Of a stretch of 64,000 nucleotides of DNA, positions 26,651 to 37,802 are shown in pieces. Location of the stretch: assembly GCA_024362935.1 (NCBI GenBank), contig JANCRA010000028.1, positions 7,746,476 through 7,810,475 of the forward strand. Reading direction: 5' to 3'. Source of the stretch: Setophaga petechia (taxonomy: Eukaryota > Chordata > Aves > Passeriformes > Parulidae). The position numbers and the translations under genes are program-made. The notes under the pieces were generated by a model. That model did no database searches, was not told the origin of the DNA, and saw nothing but the letters and a program-made list of their open reading frames with translations. Within the stretch, counting starts at the first letter, position 1, and every line of letters begins with the position of its first letter.

Positions 26651-29600
26651 AGCAAACTCTGTGGTGAAATTTTACTAGAAAAGTGCCTTCAAAAGAAATC
26701 ACCAAAATAAATGTCAAGGCACAGCTCTAGCTTGCAGAGCCCAGCCTGCAGGCTGAGTGCCATCACAGCTGTGTCACAGAGCACTTTTTACTCATTCATG
26801 GACTCTCCATTTCCTGGCAAATATCACAACACATTTTGACACGACATTCTTCACCACCAACAATGACACTGCCCATTCAGTGACAGAGCTTTGCAGCCTG
26901 CTGCACCTCCCAGCCCTGGGACCTCACTGCCCACAGGGCAAACGCTCCAAAGGTGCTGCCAAAATGTCAAATTCTACATCCAGTTATTATCAGCTGCTGA
27001 ACTGAATCACAGGAAGGGTGGTGGCCAGGCTGGCCCAAGGTCACTGTACTGGTTAAAGGGCTGAGAGTGTCCCAGGAAAGCTGGACATTGGCACCTGACC
27101 AAATGCTTTCCTAAAGAAAAAAAACTGCCAGGGAGAGCTATCCATGCATGCATGAATGCCACAGGAGTTCTAAATACTAACCTTTACTGCCTTCCAGTAC
27201 AGGAGTTTAATACAGAACAGACTACACTGGAGATATATAGCAACAGAAAAGGTACTGGCCCTGCTGCTCCTTGCTGTATTTAAATGTTTAAATATTTAAA
27301 TAAGGCAGGGCAGGGCTGTAAGGAACACTTCCACCCCCACAGAACATGACTCAGTTACAACAAATTACTTGAGATTTGTCCACTCCAAACCTTCTGCCAT
27401 AATAAGCCTTGTTAGCCTTTCACATTGACTTGTGCTGCCTGCTTACATCTTTATTAATATTTCTGGAAAGAGCTGGCCACCCACCCCACTAATACATCAA
27501 CAAGAAATATGCAGAGGAGGGCACAAAACACAGAGCAGGATATTTTCCAGCAGAGAGATCCCAGAATCCAGGCACAGAGAGGCACAGCACAAGTGGCTCC
27601 CTCCAGGCAGAAAAAGAACTGTGCTACAATCTCAGAGGAACACAAGGCATGCAAACCTCACCCACTAGAGCTGACAGCAAGGTTGGATGGATGGTTTCTG
27701 GAGAAGCCAGGGATAGCAATCCTAGGCAGAGCCAACCACATCACTCAGGAGCTGGTTGCCCAGCAGTAAAGCAGCGTTTAACACAGGAAAAGCCCTGACA
27801 GGAGACACACACATCCATAACTGCAATCACTTCATGCCAGCACAAAGGGCACACCTGACCCCAGCCTTCCCTGCCTCTGAGCAGAGGTTGCTGTGCTCAC
27901 ACAGAGAGCTGGGCTGGGGAACTGCTCCTCACAAATGTTTGTTTGGCTGCTCAGCTCTGATTTGGATCAGTTCTCAGCAGTTAACCACCTCTGGCTGCCA
28001 CTGCCAGAGGTAACCCAAAGCACAACACAGATGGTTTTCCCCACCACACAAATCAGCCTTTCTAAATGTTCTTTAGCCTGTGTGAAAGCACAAGTGATTG
28101 AGTTACACCTCTTACAAAGGGCTGTGGCACAGAGCAGCCCCGGGGAAATCTGCTGTGCTCTGAGCTCCCTCCACCTCCTTTTCTGCAGCACCTGCAACAC
28201 TCCAGCTTCTCCCAAACACACTCCTGTCCTCCAGAAGGCACTGCTGGTTATCTGACAATAGTGCTCACTCATCAGTCCTTTGAACTGGGAGGCAAAGTGC
28301 TGCAGCCCAGTGCTCCTCAATATTTTCCATGCTGGAACATTCACAGCTGCCAGGTAAGAGCCAGGGGAAGGGCACTGGGAGCTGGGTTTTATGCACTGCC
28401 CTGGGACTGTGGCAGCTGCTGCAGTTTGTTTTTCCTGCACTTGGAGCAGACTGTTCCTTTGGACAGGGGGAGAGGAATTTGTCCTGTTCCTAGAAAGCAT
28501 GTGGTTCCTAATGCAGTAATAAGCAACATGACACTACAAACAGAAAAATCCCAGATATCTGAATAAGACTAAGACCATCTTAGCTTTGCATAAAGGCACC
28601 CAAAGAGTTTGATCTTATTCATAGAAAGAAACACTATATTTAATGTTATAAAGCATTCTTAGCCCCCAGTTTCTTACTGGCCTTCCTCCAATGGGGTTAG
28701 ATCAAATAAAAAAATAAAACTGGCTTGGCTCATTTTGTCAGGATCCATCTAAGTTCTCTTACAGTTGTTATAAATCCTGAAGATGCACTGTAAATCACAA
28801 GTTTCTTCACTATTAATTATGCAGGAGAGAACAGAAATTACACACTGTGGATACTGACTCACAGGGGATCTCTCACTCCTTAGTGTGTTATGATTCACAC
28901 CTGTTTTTTTAATCTTTAAAAATAAATCTATCCTTTGTACCATGATAAATTTGAACATGTGTTCAGTGTAGCACTCCATTGGTCCCTGCCAGGCAGAACA
29001 CAAAATTCATATTTACACAGCCCCTCCCTAGAACACAGGATTATATCCACTATCAAAACTAAAACCCCTGAAGTGTTATGACAGTGGTTGCCATATCAGG
29101 GCCTACTGTGAAAATTAAGAACTCATCAGTTCCATAAGCCTTAGGCAGTTTCTAAAAGCTTTGAAAAGGTGCTGACAACTGGCAATTGTCTATTGCTCCA
29201 AAAGGGGATGAAAGAAAAATGCCTTTCTCCCCAAGCACTCTAAGATGTGGTTCTGTTTTCATGGCTTGTCCCACCAACCAAGCAAATTTTCTCATTTGTC
29301 ACTTTTAAAAACTAAGCAGCTGCCATCCACAAGTAGTTCTGGAGGAGCCTCCCCCCCCCCCCCCCAGCAACTGCCAGAGAGAGATTAAATACCAGAATAA
29401 TCTCTGTATTGTATCTCAGAACCACTTTTCCTCTGCAATCCTCCCAACGACAAGAATGCAGCTCAAGCCAGCTTACTTGGAAAATTCAACTTACTAGAAG
29501 GAGTTGCTCATTCAGGCAGAGTCAGATTCCTCCCATGAGTCACTGTCACTTAAAACAATTAACTCCAGGTATATCAGAACTGGAGAAAACCAGCATGGAA

Positions 29601-29779
29601 AACAGCACTAGAGATGGGGACCCTGAGCCCCAGTGGGGGCACACACCTGTGGTCTAAATTGGAAAAGTTAAGGAGTTTGACCATCTCCACCTGTGAGAGA
29701 GGGCTAAATTGGGAGGACACTTTCCCATGAAGTGCTTTGAGACACCTGTGCAAGCACTGGCAAAGAAGGAAGAATTCCT
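26651..29779. other. Non-coding stretch
   Basis: No gene recognised. A run of 15 C lies at 29351-29365. The region just left of the CpG island shows nothing of promoter character until about 29780. Confidence 0.4.
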
Positions 29780-30720
29780 TCAATGCGAGCAGCCAGCGCT
29801 GTGCCCAGCAGGGCGGATCACGCCCAGCAGCGCTCGGAGCTGTAACGCGAGTTCGGGATGTACGGGAAGCCCGTCTTGACAAGGGCGAGCCGAGCCGCCC
29901 GGAGCCCCGGCCGTGTCACGGCCACGTCTGAGCCGGGAGCAGCCCCGCCCTGCCCGGCCCCGGCCCCGCTGGGGCTCCCCGCGGGCAGCGCTCGGCCCGT
30001 GCCGGGCAGGGATGCGCGCACGGAAGCGTTACCGGAGTGCAGCCACCGACAGCCCGGGAACCGGGCAGCGAGAGACTGCCGCGGGCAGCCGGAGCCACGC
30101 CGTGCCGCCACCGGGATGCCGGCTGCTCTACCCCGGTCATTTGCTCCTTCCGTGGAGAACGTTCCGAGTTTCCGGGAAGCTTCGGCGGCTGCGGGGAACG
30201 GCCGAGCCGCGGCCGCCCGGGGCGCTGCCCCCGCGCCGCCCCGCGCGCCCCGCGGCCACCATGTGCCCGAGCGCCGGCACCGCCGGTACGGCCGGGCGGG
30301 ACGGACGCACCGCGCACACCGACCGACGGACACACCGAGCCGCTCGCTCGGCCCCCCGGCCCCGCTCACCTGCGCTCGGTGGTGCCCCGGGACGCGCGGC
30401 TCGGGGCCCTGCGGCGGCTCCGCGAGCGCCTCGGCGCCGACTGCCCGCGGGAGCCCGCGGCGCGCCGCTAGTGAGCATGTCCGAGCGCCGGGCATGCGGG
30501 CTGGGGCCGCCGCTCCGCCCTCACCTGCACCGGCCCGAGCTCCGCCGCCGCCCCGCCTCGCCCCCCGGGCCGGCCCGCGCTCGTCACGGTGTCCGCGGCA
30601 GCAGCAGCAGCAGCATCATCATCCTGCTGAGCAGCCTGTGCAGAGAGCTGCTGCTGGCTCCGAGGGCAGACGCACCTGTCTGCTGCAGACGGACGGGATA
30701 AACCTGGAACGCTGACGGGA
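29780..30720 (-). promoter_or_regulatory. CpG island, likely MYO1C promoter and alternative first exons
   Basis: About 900 bp of very high GC with abundant CpG, unlike the flanks. On the minus strand three good 5' splice sites occur in series: ..GACAG|GTGCGT (last exon base 30676), ..GTGCAG|GTGAGG (30525) and ..GCGCAG|GTGAGC (30370). This suggests several alternative first exons transcribed leftwards. Human MYO1C likewise starts its isoforms from different first exons, and the nuclear-isoform exon lies 1.7 kb upstream here. A CAG/CAT triplet run is at about 30597-30625. Plus-strand frames of up to 285 codons cross the island but are typical GC-island artefacts. The link to MYO1C is inference from position and strand. 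Confidence 0.65.
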
Positions 30721-30765
30721 ATTGTACCGGGCCCTCCTGGCTGTGCGAGTCATGGGGAGTGCATG
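30676..30765 (-). CDS. MYO1C: Possible alternative MYO1C first exon
   Basis: On the minus strand an open frame ends in ..CSRQ followed by a consensus donor (CAG|GTGCGT) in phase 0. That is the phase at which the human alternative N-terminal exons join the shared exon. The nearest in-frame Met gives a basic leader of about 26 residues beginning MTRTARRARYNS, with further in-frame Met codons upstream to 30849. The sequence does not resemble the human isoform-B leader, so the exon may be entirely 5'UTR or not used. What is seen is the donor, the phase and the CpG-island setting; the rest is inference. The start given is the in-frame ATG near 30753, approximate. Confidence 0.25.
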
Positions 30766-32183
30766 TTCCCGGGAAGGACGCAGGTGGAGTTCATTGCACC
30801 GAGCTCGGGTAACCATCCGCTGTGAGCGGCGCATTGGTTCATCCCACACAGGTGTGAAATACCCCAGGCAGTCTCGTCAGGATCTACAGGAAATTCCACA
30901 CACTGAGCTCCAACAGCCTGAACCACTCTGAGCTAAAAGAGTAAAAAGCTCGGCTCTTGCCACTCCTGCAGCAGTTTAAAGTATCTTAAAGTTTCTCTAA
31001 AACCATCCCTATCTGGCCATTCATTCACCCCAACCCTGATTGACACACAAAGTAACAAGTTACCATTTCAAGGAATGTTAATAAGTGTCTAAAACTTTTC
31101 AGAAAGTGGAACCAATACCTTTTCTCTCTTTGATGTCTTCCCCAGGACGGTGGCACACGCTAAGGTTTAAAGGAACATTCACCCCTGAGAACAGCAATTC
31201 AGTCGTGTCAGTGTCCCCTGCTATCATACAAATAAGTCAGTAACACTCCAAAGAACACTGCAATCCAAAGAACACCAGAACTGTCACTGTCTCCTCTCCT
31301 AAAAAGGCAGAGGGAGCTCTAGGTTTTTTTTCTGGAGTAAAATGACTCTACCTGACAATTGTGTAACCACACAGTAAATGTCTCAGCTCATTTTCAGATT
31401 GAGTTTCAGATTAGTCACTAGAAAGACAATGCTAGGAAACAGCAGCAACATGCACAGATGTGCACTTCAGTACAAGATGGCTCTATCAGAGCTGAAGATC
31501 TGTAAAACAGGTTTTAAATAGCTATGACAGAGAGAGAGAAATCCACAGTTGCACTTAGGTACTTCCAAACATTTTAAATTTTACATAGTTCCTTTTCTTT
31601 GACTCCTTCACTTAAAAATTATACAAATGCAGATAGAAAATATTCTGAAGCAAAACACGTAGAACAGCCATTAATTCCAAGAAAACTGAAATTATTCTTA
31701 GAAAAGTACCATCCTTCTCAACTGTTTGTGTCACACCAGAAAAGATCAGCACATGGATTTCCATTTGGTTATATACAAACCCTGAACACAGGTCAAGACA
31801 GTGGCAAGTTAACAGAATAGTCAGTTCCTTGAGATACTTATAAATTTGTTAATATGTGCCTGTACCACTGAATTTTCCATATGTGAACCTTCCCATAACA
31901 TTCAAGGTATGAACCCCATGACAGCACAACCAACACAAGAGGAACAAACCAACTATTTCAAAGCTCTTTCTCTTCTTCTGCTGTCTGAAAGTGCTCCCAG
32001 AATTCTGACAGAATTCATAATTCATACAGCCAGGCCAAACACCAGCTTTGGGTCACTGCAGTATTTCTACAGAAAATAAATCTTAACGATTTTCTAAACT
32101 CCCACTCACTTCACTGCTACTAACTCCATCCCAGAGAGAGAAAAACTGTTCACAACACAGCTCCAGTCCCTCTAATGACCAAG
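30721..32183. other. Non-coding stretch between MYO1C first exons
   Basis: No exon recognised between the CpG island and the tandem duplication next to the nuclear-isoform exon. It would be intronic for the nuclear-isoform transcript and upstream promoter sequence for transcripts starting in the island. Confidence 0.4.
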
Positions 32184-32399
32184 CAGCCTTGCAAACCCTT
32201 CCATTCTCACCCTGGAGTAGCTCAGCTCAGATCTAAGCTGGCTGTTGTGTGAGCAGCAGTACCAGAGGGGTCAATAAAAGCCAGGCTTACAGCCTTGCAA
32301 ACCCTTCCATTCTCACCCTGGAGTAGCTCAGCTCAGATCTAAGCTGGCTGTTGTGTGAGCAGCAGTACCAGAGGGGTCAATAAAAGCCAGGCTTACAGC
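32184..32399. repeat. Perfect 106-bp tandem duplication
   Basis: Two identical 106-bp copies in direct tandem: cagccttgcaaacccttcc starts at 32184 and again at 32290, and four bases of a third start at 32396. I found no mismatch between copies, which implies a recent event or an assembly artefact. The right end of the array is the splice donor of the MYO1C nuclear-isoform exon, so the donor sequence GTAAGCCTGG occurs twice on the minus strand, at 32396 and 32290. Confidence 0.97.
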
Positions 32400-32471
32400 G
32401 CTGCGCTCTGCCTTGCGCCCGACCACGCGGAGGATTTCTCCTGTAGGGACACGTTCAACCTGCAGCTCCAT
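32397..32471 (-). CDS. MYO1C: MYO1C nuclear-isoform (NM1) first coding exon
   Basis: MYO1C is an unconventional class I myosin, an actin motor whose tail binds phosphoinositides. One isoform, nuclear myosin I, has an extra N-terminal leader from its own first exon. Here the minus strand encodes exactly 25 codons beginning MELQVERVPTGEILRVV after a strong start context (AAAATGG), then a donor GCT|GTAAGC in phase 0. The human leader exon is also 25 codons in phase 0 and reads very similarly over its first 17 residues (pattern M-x-LQVE-x-x-PTGEI-x-RVV). The last eight residues differ. An in-frame open stretch continues upstream but has no similarity. The next exon, with the common motor start, is not found in the window, so the gene must continue left across a long intron. 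A tandem duplication repeats the donor 106 bp downstream. Confidence 0.75.
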
Positions 32472-35400
32472 TTTCCCAAGGAAAGTCAGTAAATCCCTCA
32501 ATTCTTTATGGATAGTTCTGGTTTCAGGGTGCAGCAGCAGCAGCCAACCTTGACTAAGCGTAGCCTTTGGTTCAGAGCCCTGTTGTGAGAGGGAAAGATG
32601 AACCTCTGTATTTATACCAAGTGTTAGGTGTGAGCTCAAACAATGAAGTTCAAGACTGGTTTCCACTCATTCCAGTGTGCCATGACAGTTCCAAGAAGCC
32701 TAAATTTATGTTTGTGTTTATTGCCTCCAGCTTTGTTGCTGTTCCATTTCTGTCCCACCAGGCTCAGGAAAGTCAGGTCGCTGCAGATGCTGTTCCAGAG
32801 GTGTTGGCACGAAACAATCCCATGGTGGACTTCAAAAATCTACCAAGAGATTTTGTGCAGAAAAAAATCCTTCATCTTTGCCTCCAAGAGCAAGCAATAA
32901 AAAACCCTGACTGCTCCCATGATAACTACAGGAAGTTCTGCAAACTGCTGCAGAATGGAATCATTATTAATTGAGTCCTTGAGTAGCTAACTAATCATGG
33001 CAAAGGAAATTAATTGGCATGTTACTGCATGAAAATTCCTACAAATAGGAGAAAAATAATCTGGTGAATGCTTGTTTAAGTGCAATTACAGAGCTTTACA
33101 ATGATCATGTCATCCATTAATGGAATGGCCAGACAAACCACCCTCCAAAAAAAAGATATCACATATCCTGCCTGTGACTGTGGGGGGAAAAAAATCAGTC
33201 TAAATTTCAGGTATTTTAATATTTGCGGAGAAGATAATTCCTTCTATTTTCTTGGAAGAGCCAAACTTGAATTTTCAACTCTACTACAAACCAAACAGTT
33301 GATAATGCTTGCCAAGAAAGCATTAACAAGATTAATTAATAAGATTAACAAGCACTGGCCACTCCAGAGCAAATACAGGTAACTGTTCTGTTCAGCAATT
33401 GCAAAGAAAGGTTCTGTGTTTCATATCTGGAATTATTCTTATGCTTCCTTAGCTGTTATACATGAGATTGTTCCAGTCCAACAATTGTTTCCTTGAGCAC
33501 TTACTCCCCAATGCAGAGTTCTACTAAAAAATAAATAGATTTTATCATGTTTTAAAACCCAACACTGTCACTTCCCCAAACAAACCCACCCTATTCTCAG
33601 TAATGAGGAGCAATACCCAGCCTGATTTACCTCCCCTTTGTATGGAGAGAAATCACAATGGTCAGAACACCAAAGCTGTGTTAGTGGAATGGCTCCTGGG
33701 ATGCAGATACCAGAATTATGTGCAAAAAAACCTCCTGGAAATGGGCTACAAGTGAGTGGTAAGAGGAAAAAAACAAATGTAAAGACAGAAGAAAGAAGCT
33801 GCAGGAAAAAATGTAAAAGAACAAAATAAAAAAGGGCACAGAGGAGCAGAGTGTAGTCTGTGATGAGCCTGAGCTGTAAAAGCACAGCTACAGTGCAATT
33901 AGAGATTGATAAATGATGCTGAAGCATCCCCTACCAGAGCTATGTCTGCACTTGAGCACTGCCAGTTCCAAAGCAAGGTTAACAGGGTAAAACATTTCCT
34001 ATCCTATTTCTCATCCTTCTGTGTTGCCTATATCCATATTTTCTGATTCTTTCCTGCACCTCTGCATTTCTCTTGCCAGTTTGCATCCCCAGATCTCACA
34101 CTTCACTGTCTGGCTCCAGTGACTCTCCCAAGCTGTGTTCAGCTGTTCCCACACAGATTTCTCTTGCTGCTTTCCAGGCTGCACAAAGTTCTCCTTAACT
34201 GCAGACACCCTCTAAGTGGAAATGACAGTTCCACTGTAATGGAGGGAGGTGGGATGTACAAACACAGATCCATGATGTTCCTCAAATTAAAGCAATTAAA
34301 CAAGTTCAGGGCAGTTCCTGAGCAGATCATTTTCCAGAGTAAGTGTATATTAAATAGAAATTGCTTCGTGTCAATCACGTGCAAACAGCAATTCCTAAAT
34401 CCAGGGGCAGAAAGGGCCACAGGAAATTTCCTGTTAGCAACACAGAGCTCTCAAAAAAGGGATCATTTCCTCTCTCAAGGAAAACCTAACTCCAGCTTTG
34501 TCCAACTGGCCTTTCCACTGCAGTATATTAATCCAGACAAGTTCATCTGAGTGTCACTCAGTGTCCAAGAGCAGAGAAGGAAGCAGTGGTAGTAGAAACA
34601 ATGGTTTTTATCAGAATGTATTTTTAGGGGCTCAAAAACACGCAAGACATCTTAGAAATATTTCCTGTTTACACAGAGCTGTACTATCTGTGTGCAATGA
34701 TACACTGCACATCCTGAGCTTAGCCAGCAATCAGAAATATATGGGAGTTAAATGAGGCTAGACTGGACAACATTCCTTGGATATATAGCTCCCACTTGAA
34801 ATTTAGTTCTTCAACAGCAGGGAGTTATGAAAAGTTATCCTTAGATGGAAGTCGAGTGCACATTTATATTAAAATATAGAAAATTGAAAATACGATGCAT
34901 AACTTGGCAGATTGTTCATAAAGGCAAAAGAAATACCTCGAATCAGACCATGAAAAATTCACTGTGAAAAAGTGAAATTAGAAGAACCTGTTCTCAAAAA
35001 TGAAGAAACAATGTCAAGTGGTCTGGACATTTTTACAAGGAAAGTGTCAAAACCTCAATGGGGAAGAGGGACAGAAAATGCAAAACCACAAGAACATTTA
35101 ATACTGGATTCATTGAAATAGGGGAAAAAATAAGATGAATCTGCTTTGTCCGAAGGAAAAACAGCATTTATCCTTGCTCTTCTTTTGCAGCCCAAGCCCT
35201 ACCACAAGTTGTAACTAATTTCCTTCTAAAATACTTTGTATCTGTGCATCAAACATGACCAAAACAAGCTCCTTGGAAAAAAGTTACAAATTAATCCTCC
35301 CCACCCAAACCAATCTGTTCCTCCTCATATTAACAGAGGCCATGCACAACACTTCACTGCCAGGATTTATTTTAGAGGTACATGAAAAGAAAAACACATG

Positions 35401-36944
35401 AGTATAAAAACATTTCCAGTGATTATAACATCCAATTAAAGGTGTTTTAAGAAAAGAGAAATTTCATCAGAAATTGCATCATTACAGGTCATGGAATAGT
35501 TTGAAGAGCTACCATAGGTAACAGTAGTAAACAAAAGTGCCTCTGTGTGCATAATACTGAAGAAAGAAGTGCAGAGTTCTGTGCAGCATCCTCCTTACAC
35601 ACAAGCAGCTCCAATCCCAGCTGCTGGGGGCATTTTCCAGGAAGTCCTGTGGTTCAAAGGATCAGTTTACAAAATGCAGCTTCTGTGTCCAGTGACAGAG
35701 GGATCTCAGCTCCCACAAACACAAAGGATCTCGAGGGTCTGGCCCTGCAAAGAGGCTGCATGGCTCCCTCTGAGCTGCTCCTGCCCAGCAGATGCACCCT
35801 TAGAAGAAACTGGATCTTGGTCCACAGTAAATTGCCAGCTGTGGGCTGGAATTCAAGGCCTGCTGCTCTTTGGGCTCTCCACAGAATCTCCTTGCATGGA
35901 GAATGGTCAGAGAGTTACACCAGTGAAACCAGAGACAGCTCAGGAACTGCAGAAGGGACTGCAGCTCAAAGCAGGGGTTTTTGTCTGATGCCCTAATTGC
36001 CATGAGAAGTCACATATCTGGAAGATTCAGTGCAAAACAAATTCTTGGGAGATCAGTATAAATGGGCAAACTGTTTCTAATATGGTTCCAAAGTGTAACA
36101 GGAATGTACAAACTGTAAACCTCAAGGCAGTGTTAATCCATGCAATGAACACAGTATCCTCTGAACCTGCCCTCACTACTCACCAAGTATTCCCAACACC
36201 TAAAATACAACTAAAACCTACAGAGCCAAGTGTTCCCAAAGCCCACTGCAGCTACCTAACCAGAAACCCATGGCAGAGCTTCAACAGGACACAAAGACAC
36301 CTGGGCCTCAAAAGGTTTGATACAGTGAATGATAAAAGCAAACCAAATATCCTATCAAGCTGTTAACTTTCTATCTCAAAACAACCCTGAAAAAAATAAG
36401 GCTTTGAGAAAAAGAGCAAAAAGGAATCCACTCAGTTGAGAAGCAGAATTTCAGCATGAACATCCCAACACCTCTTGCTTTTCCACCTGAACCAAAGCTG
36501 CTCCTTTCCATCCCTGTGCCAGTGGGGAGGGACTGACCCTGCTCCCCACACCTGGGAGGGAGCTGTGGGAACAGAGCAAGGGACACTCCAAGTGCTCTGG
36601 CCCAGCACTGCAGACTGAGATTCTGTGGAATGTTTCCTCTCCTCTCCAGAGATCTCTATTTCCCCACCAAGAAACAAGAGCCTTTCAGAAGCTAACTACC
36701 TTTGAGGTTCCCAAAGGTACAGGAAATTTCTATTCCATCTCCACCCTTAAGTGCACAGGATACACAAAGGTCTGAGCACCTCTAGAAAAACAGAAAGTTT
36801 GCAGACTGATTGCTATAATTGAAGATATTTACAATTTTCAAAGATTATGCCAAATCATCAACCATGGGCTGTTCCTCTATGCTAAAGCATTTCTCAACTT
36901 CTGCAATTTCCCTCAGAAGTTGTGGGATCCTGGCTCATTTCAAG
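32472..36944. other. Intergenic region between INPP5K 3' end and MYO1C
   Basis: About 4.5 kb between the inferred INPP5K polyadenylation site and the MYO1C nuclear-isoform exon. I recognise no exon or repeat family. The MYO1C upstream promoter for the nuclear isoform should lie in the first kilobase right of 32471, but it is not CpG-rich and I see no clear TATA box. The nested open frames at 35545-35996 have no support. Confidence 0.5.
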
Positions 36945-36949
36945 CCAGG

Positions 36950-37685
36950 GACTGGTATAAAAATGGGTTTATTTTACATTTTTTAATGAGGGGGGTAAAG
37001 GCAATAGGCAAATTGCTTAATTGCTTTATAAAATAAGAATTTCAAAAATCAGGAATAGTGCATTTTGATAAATGTATTGCAATTTGGAAGAATCTGAAAT
37101 TGAAAATCCTACAAAGAGTTCTTCAGTAAGGCATGAAGAGAAGGATCTACCAAAGGAGACTTTACACACTCCAAAGATTTTGTTTTTCATGTGACCTGTT
37201 GTCACTGGTGTTTCCCAAAAGGTAATTAGCTTACATCTGAAAGTCAAATAAAATTTCAAAACAAGCTAACTAGCTGTATCTAATAAATAATTTTTAAATA
37301 ACTTCATTTAAACTCCAAATTTGGAAATCAATTATTAAGTGGTTACAGCATAGTAAATATTGCATCGTAAATAAAATATCCTCTACAAAAAAAGGATCAG
37401 GCCTAAAAAACCTATGAAACATTGCAACCTCCTTAGGTTAAATCATTGCATCAGAAATGTCTATCACCTTAAACATACAGCATTCCTTAAGTGCTATTTT
37501 ACAGCTCTCATCCAGTGCAAGAGAGTTACTCTCCCCAGAATAAAAATAACCATTTCCACAATAAATTATCTTCTACGAGCTTCCAAAGCTTCTGAACATT
37601 CCTACCTGTCTTACTCCATCTTCTAAGAGCAAAAGCTTACAATCACTAAGACATAAAGAATCATCTGACAGCTGAGCCAGGACCA
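36950..37685 (-). other. INPP5K: INPP5K 3'UTR (inferred)
   Basis: A/T-rich sequence from the stop codon to the candidate polyadenylation signal. Without transcript data the end is inferred from the first AATAAA only. Confidence 0.5.
36968..36973 (-). terminator. Candidate INPP5K polyadenylation signal
   Basis: The plus strand reads tttatt, i.e. AATAAA on the minus strand, about 710 bp beyond the INPP5K stop. An ATTAAA lies 11 bases upstream in the transcript (36979-36984). I saw no AATAAA closer to the stop. The implied cleavage is near 36945-36955. Confidence 0.5.
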
Positions 37686-37802
37686 TTAAATGCCCTTTCT
37701 ATTTTCAGAATCACCATCTGATTTTGGATTGTCAGGTTTCTGCAGCCAACTGCTCTCTTCCTCTGGCACATCCTCTCTTATTGGTGTTTGGCTAGGCTGA
37801 AT
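37686..37802 (-). CDS. INPP5K: INPP5K exon 12 and stop
   Basis: Acceptor CTCCTAG|ATT. Encodes [20 protein letters not shown] and [18 protein letters not shown], then TAA at 37688-37686. The tail is acidic and about 20 residues longer than the human end (..REDPLGEAQPQI); the shared IxP..xxREDxPxEE pattern anchors it. Confidence 0.88.
   Translation of the reverse strand: MQPSQTPIREDVPEEESSWLQKPDNPKSDGDSENRKGI

Noticed and set aside
26280..26678. Overlapping frames of 102-174 codons on both strands
   Set aside because: They lie in an antisense CR1 fragment and do not correspond to a preserved CR1 protein frame.
30361..30472. Plus-strand reading RSVVPRDARLGALRRLRE.. ending at TAG, looking like a protein C-terminus
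   Set aside because: It overlaps a good minus-strand donor and has no acceptor or known match; arginine/leucine richness is expected from the GC composition.
29858..30715. A 285-codon plus-strand open frame and overlapping frames across the CpG island, one with a strong Kozak context at about 30261
   Set aside because: All frames of a GC-rich island tend to stay open. The proteins are Ala/Arg/Pro-rich without recognisable domains, and the minus strand has the better splice donors.
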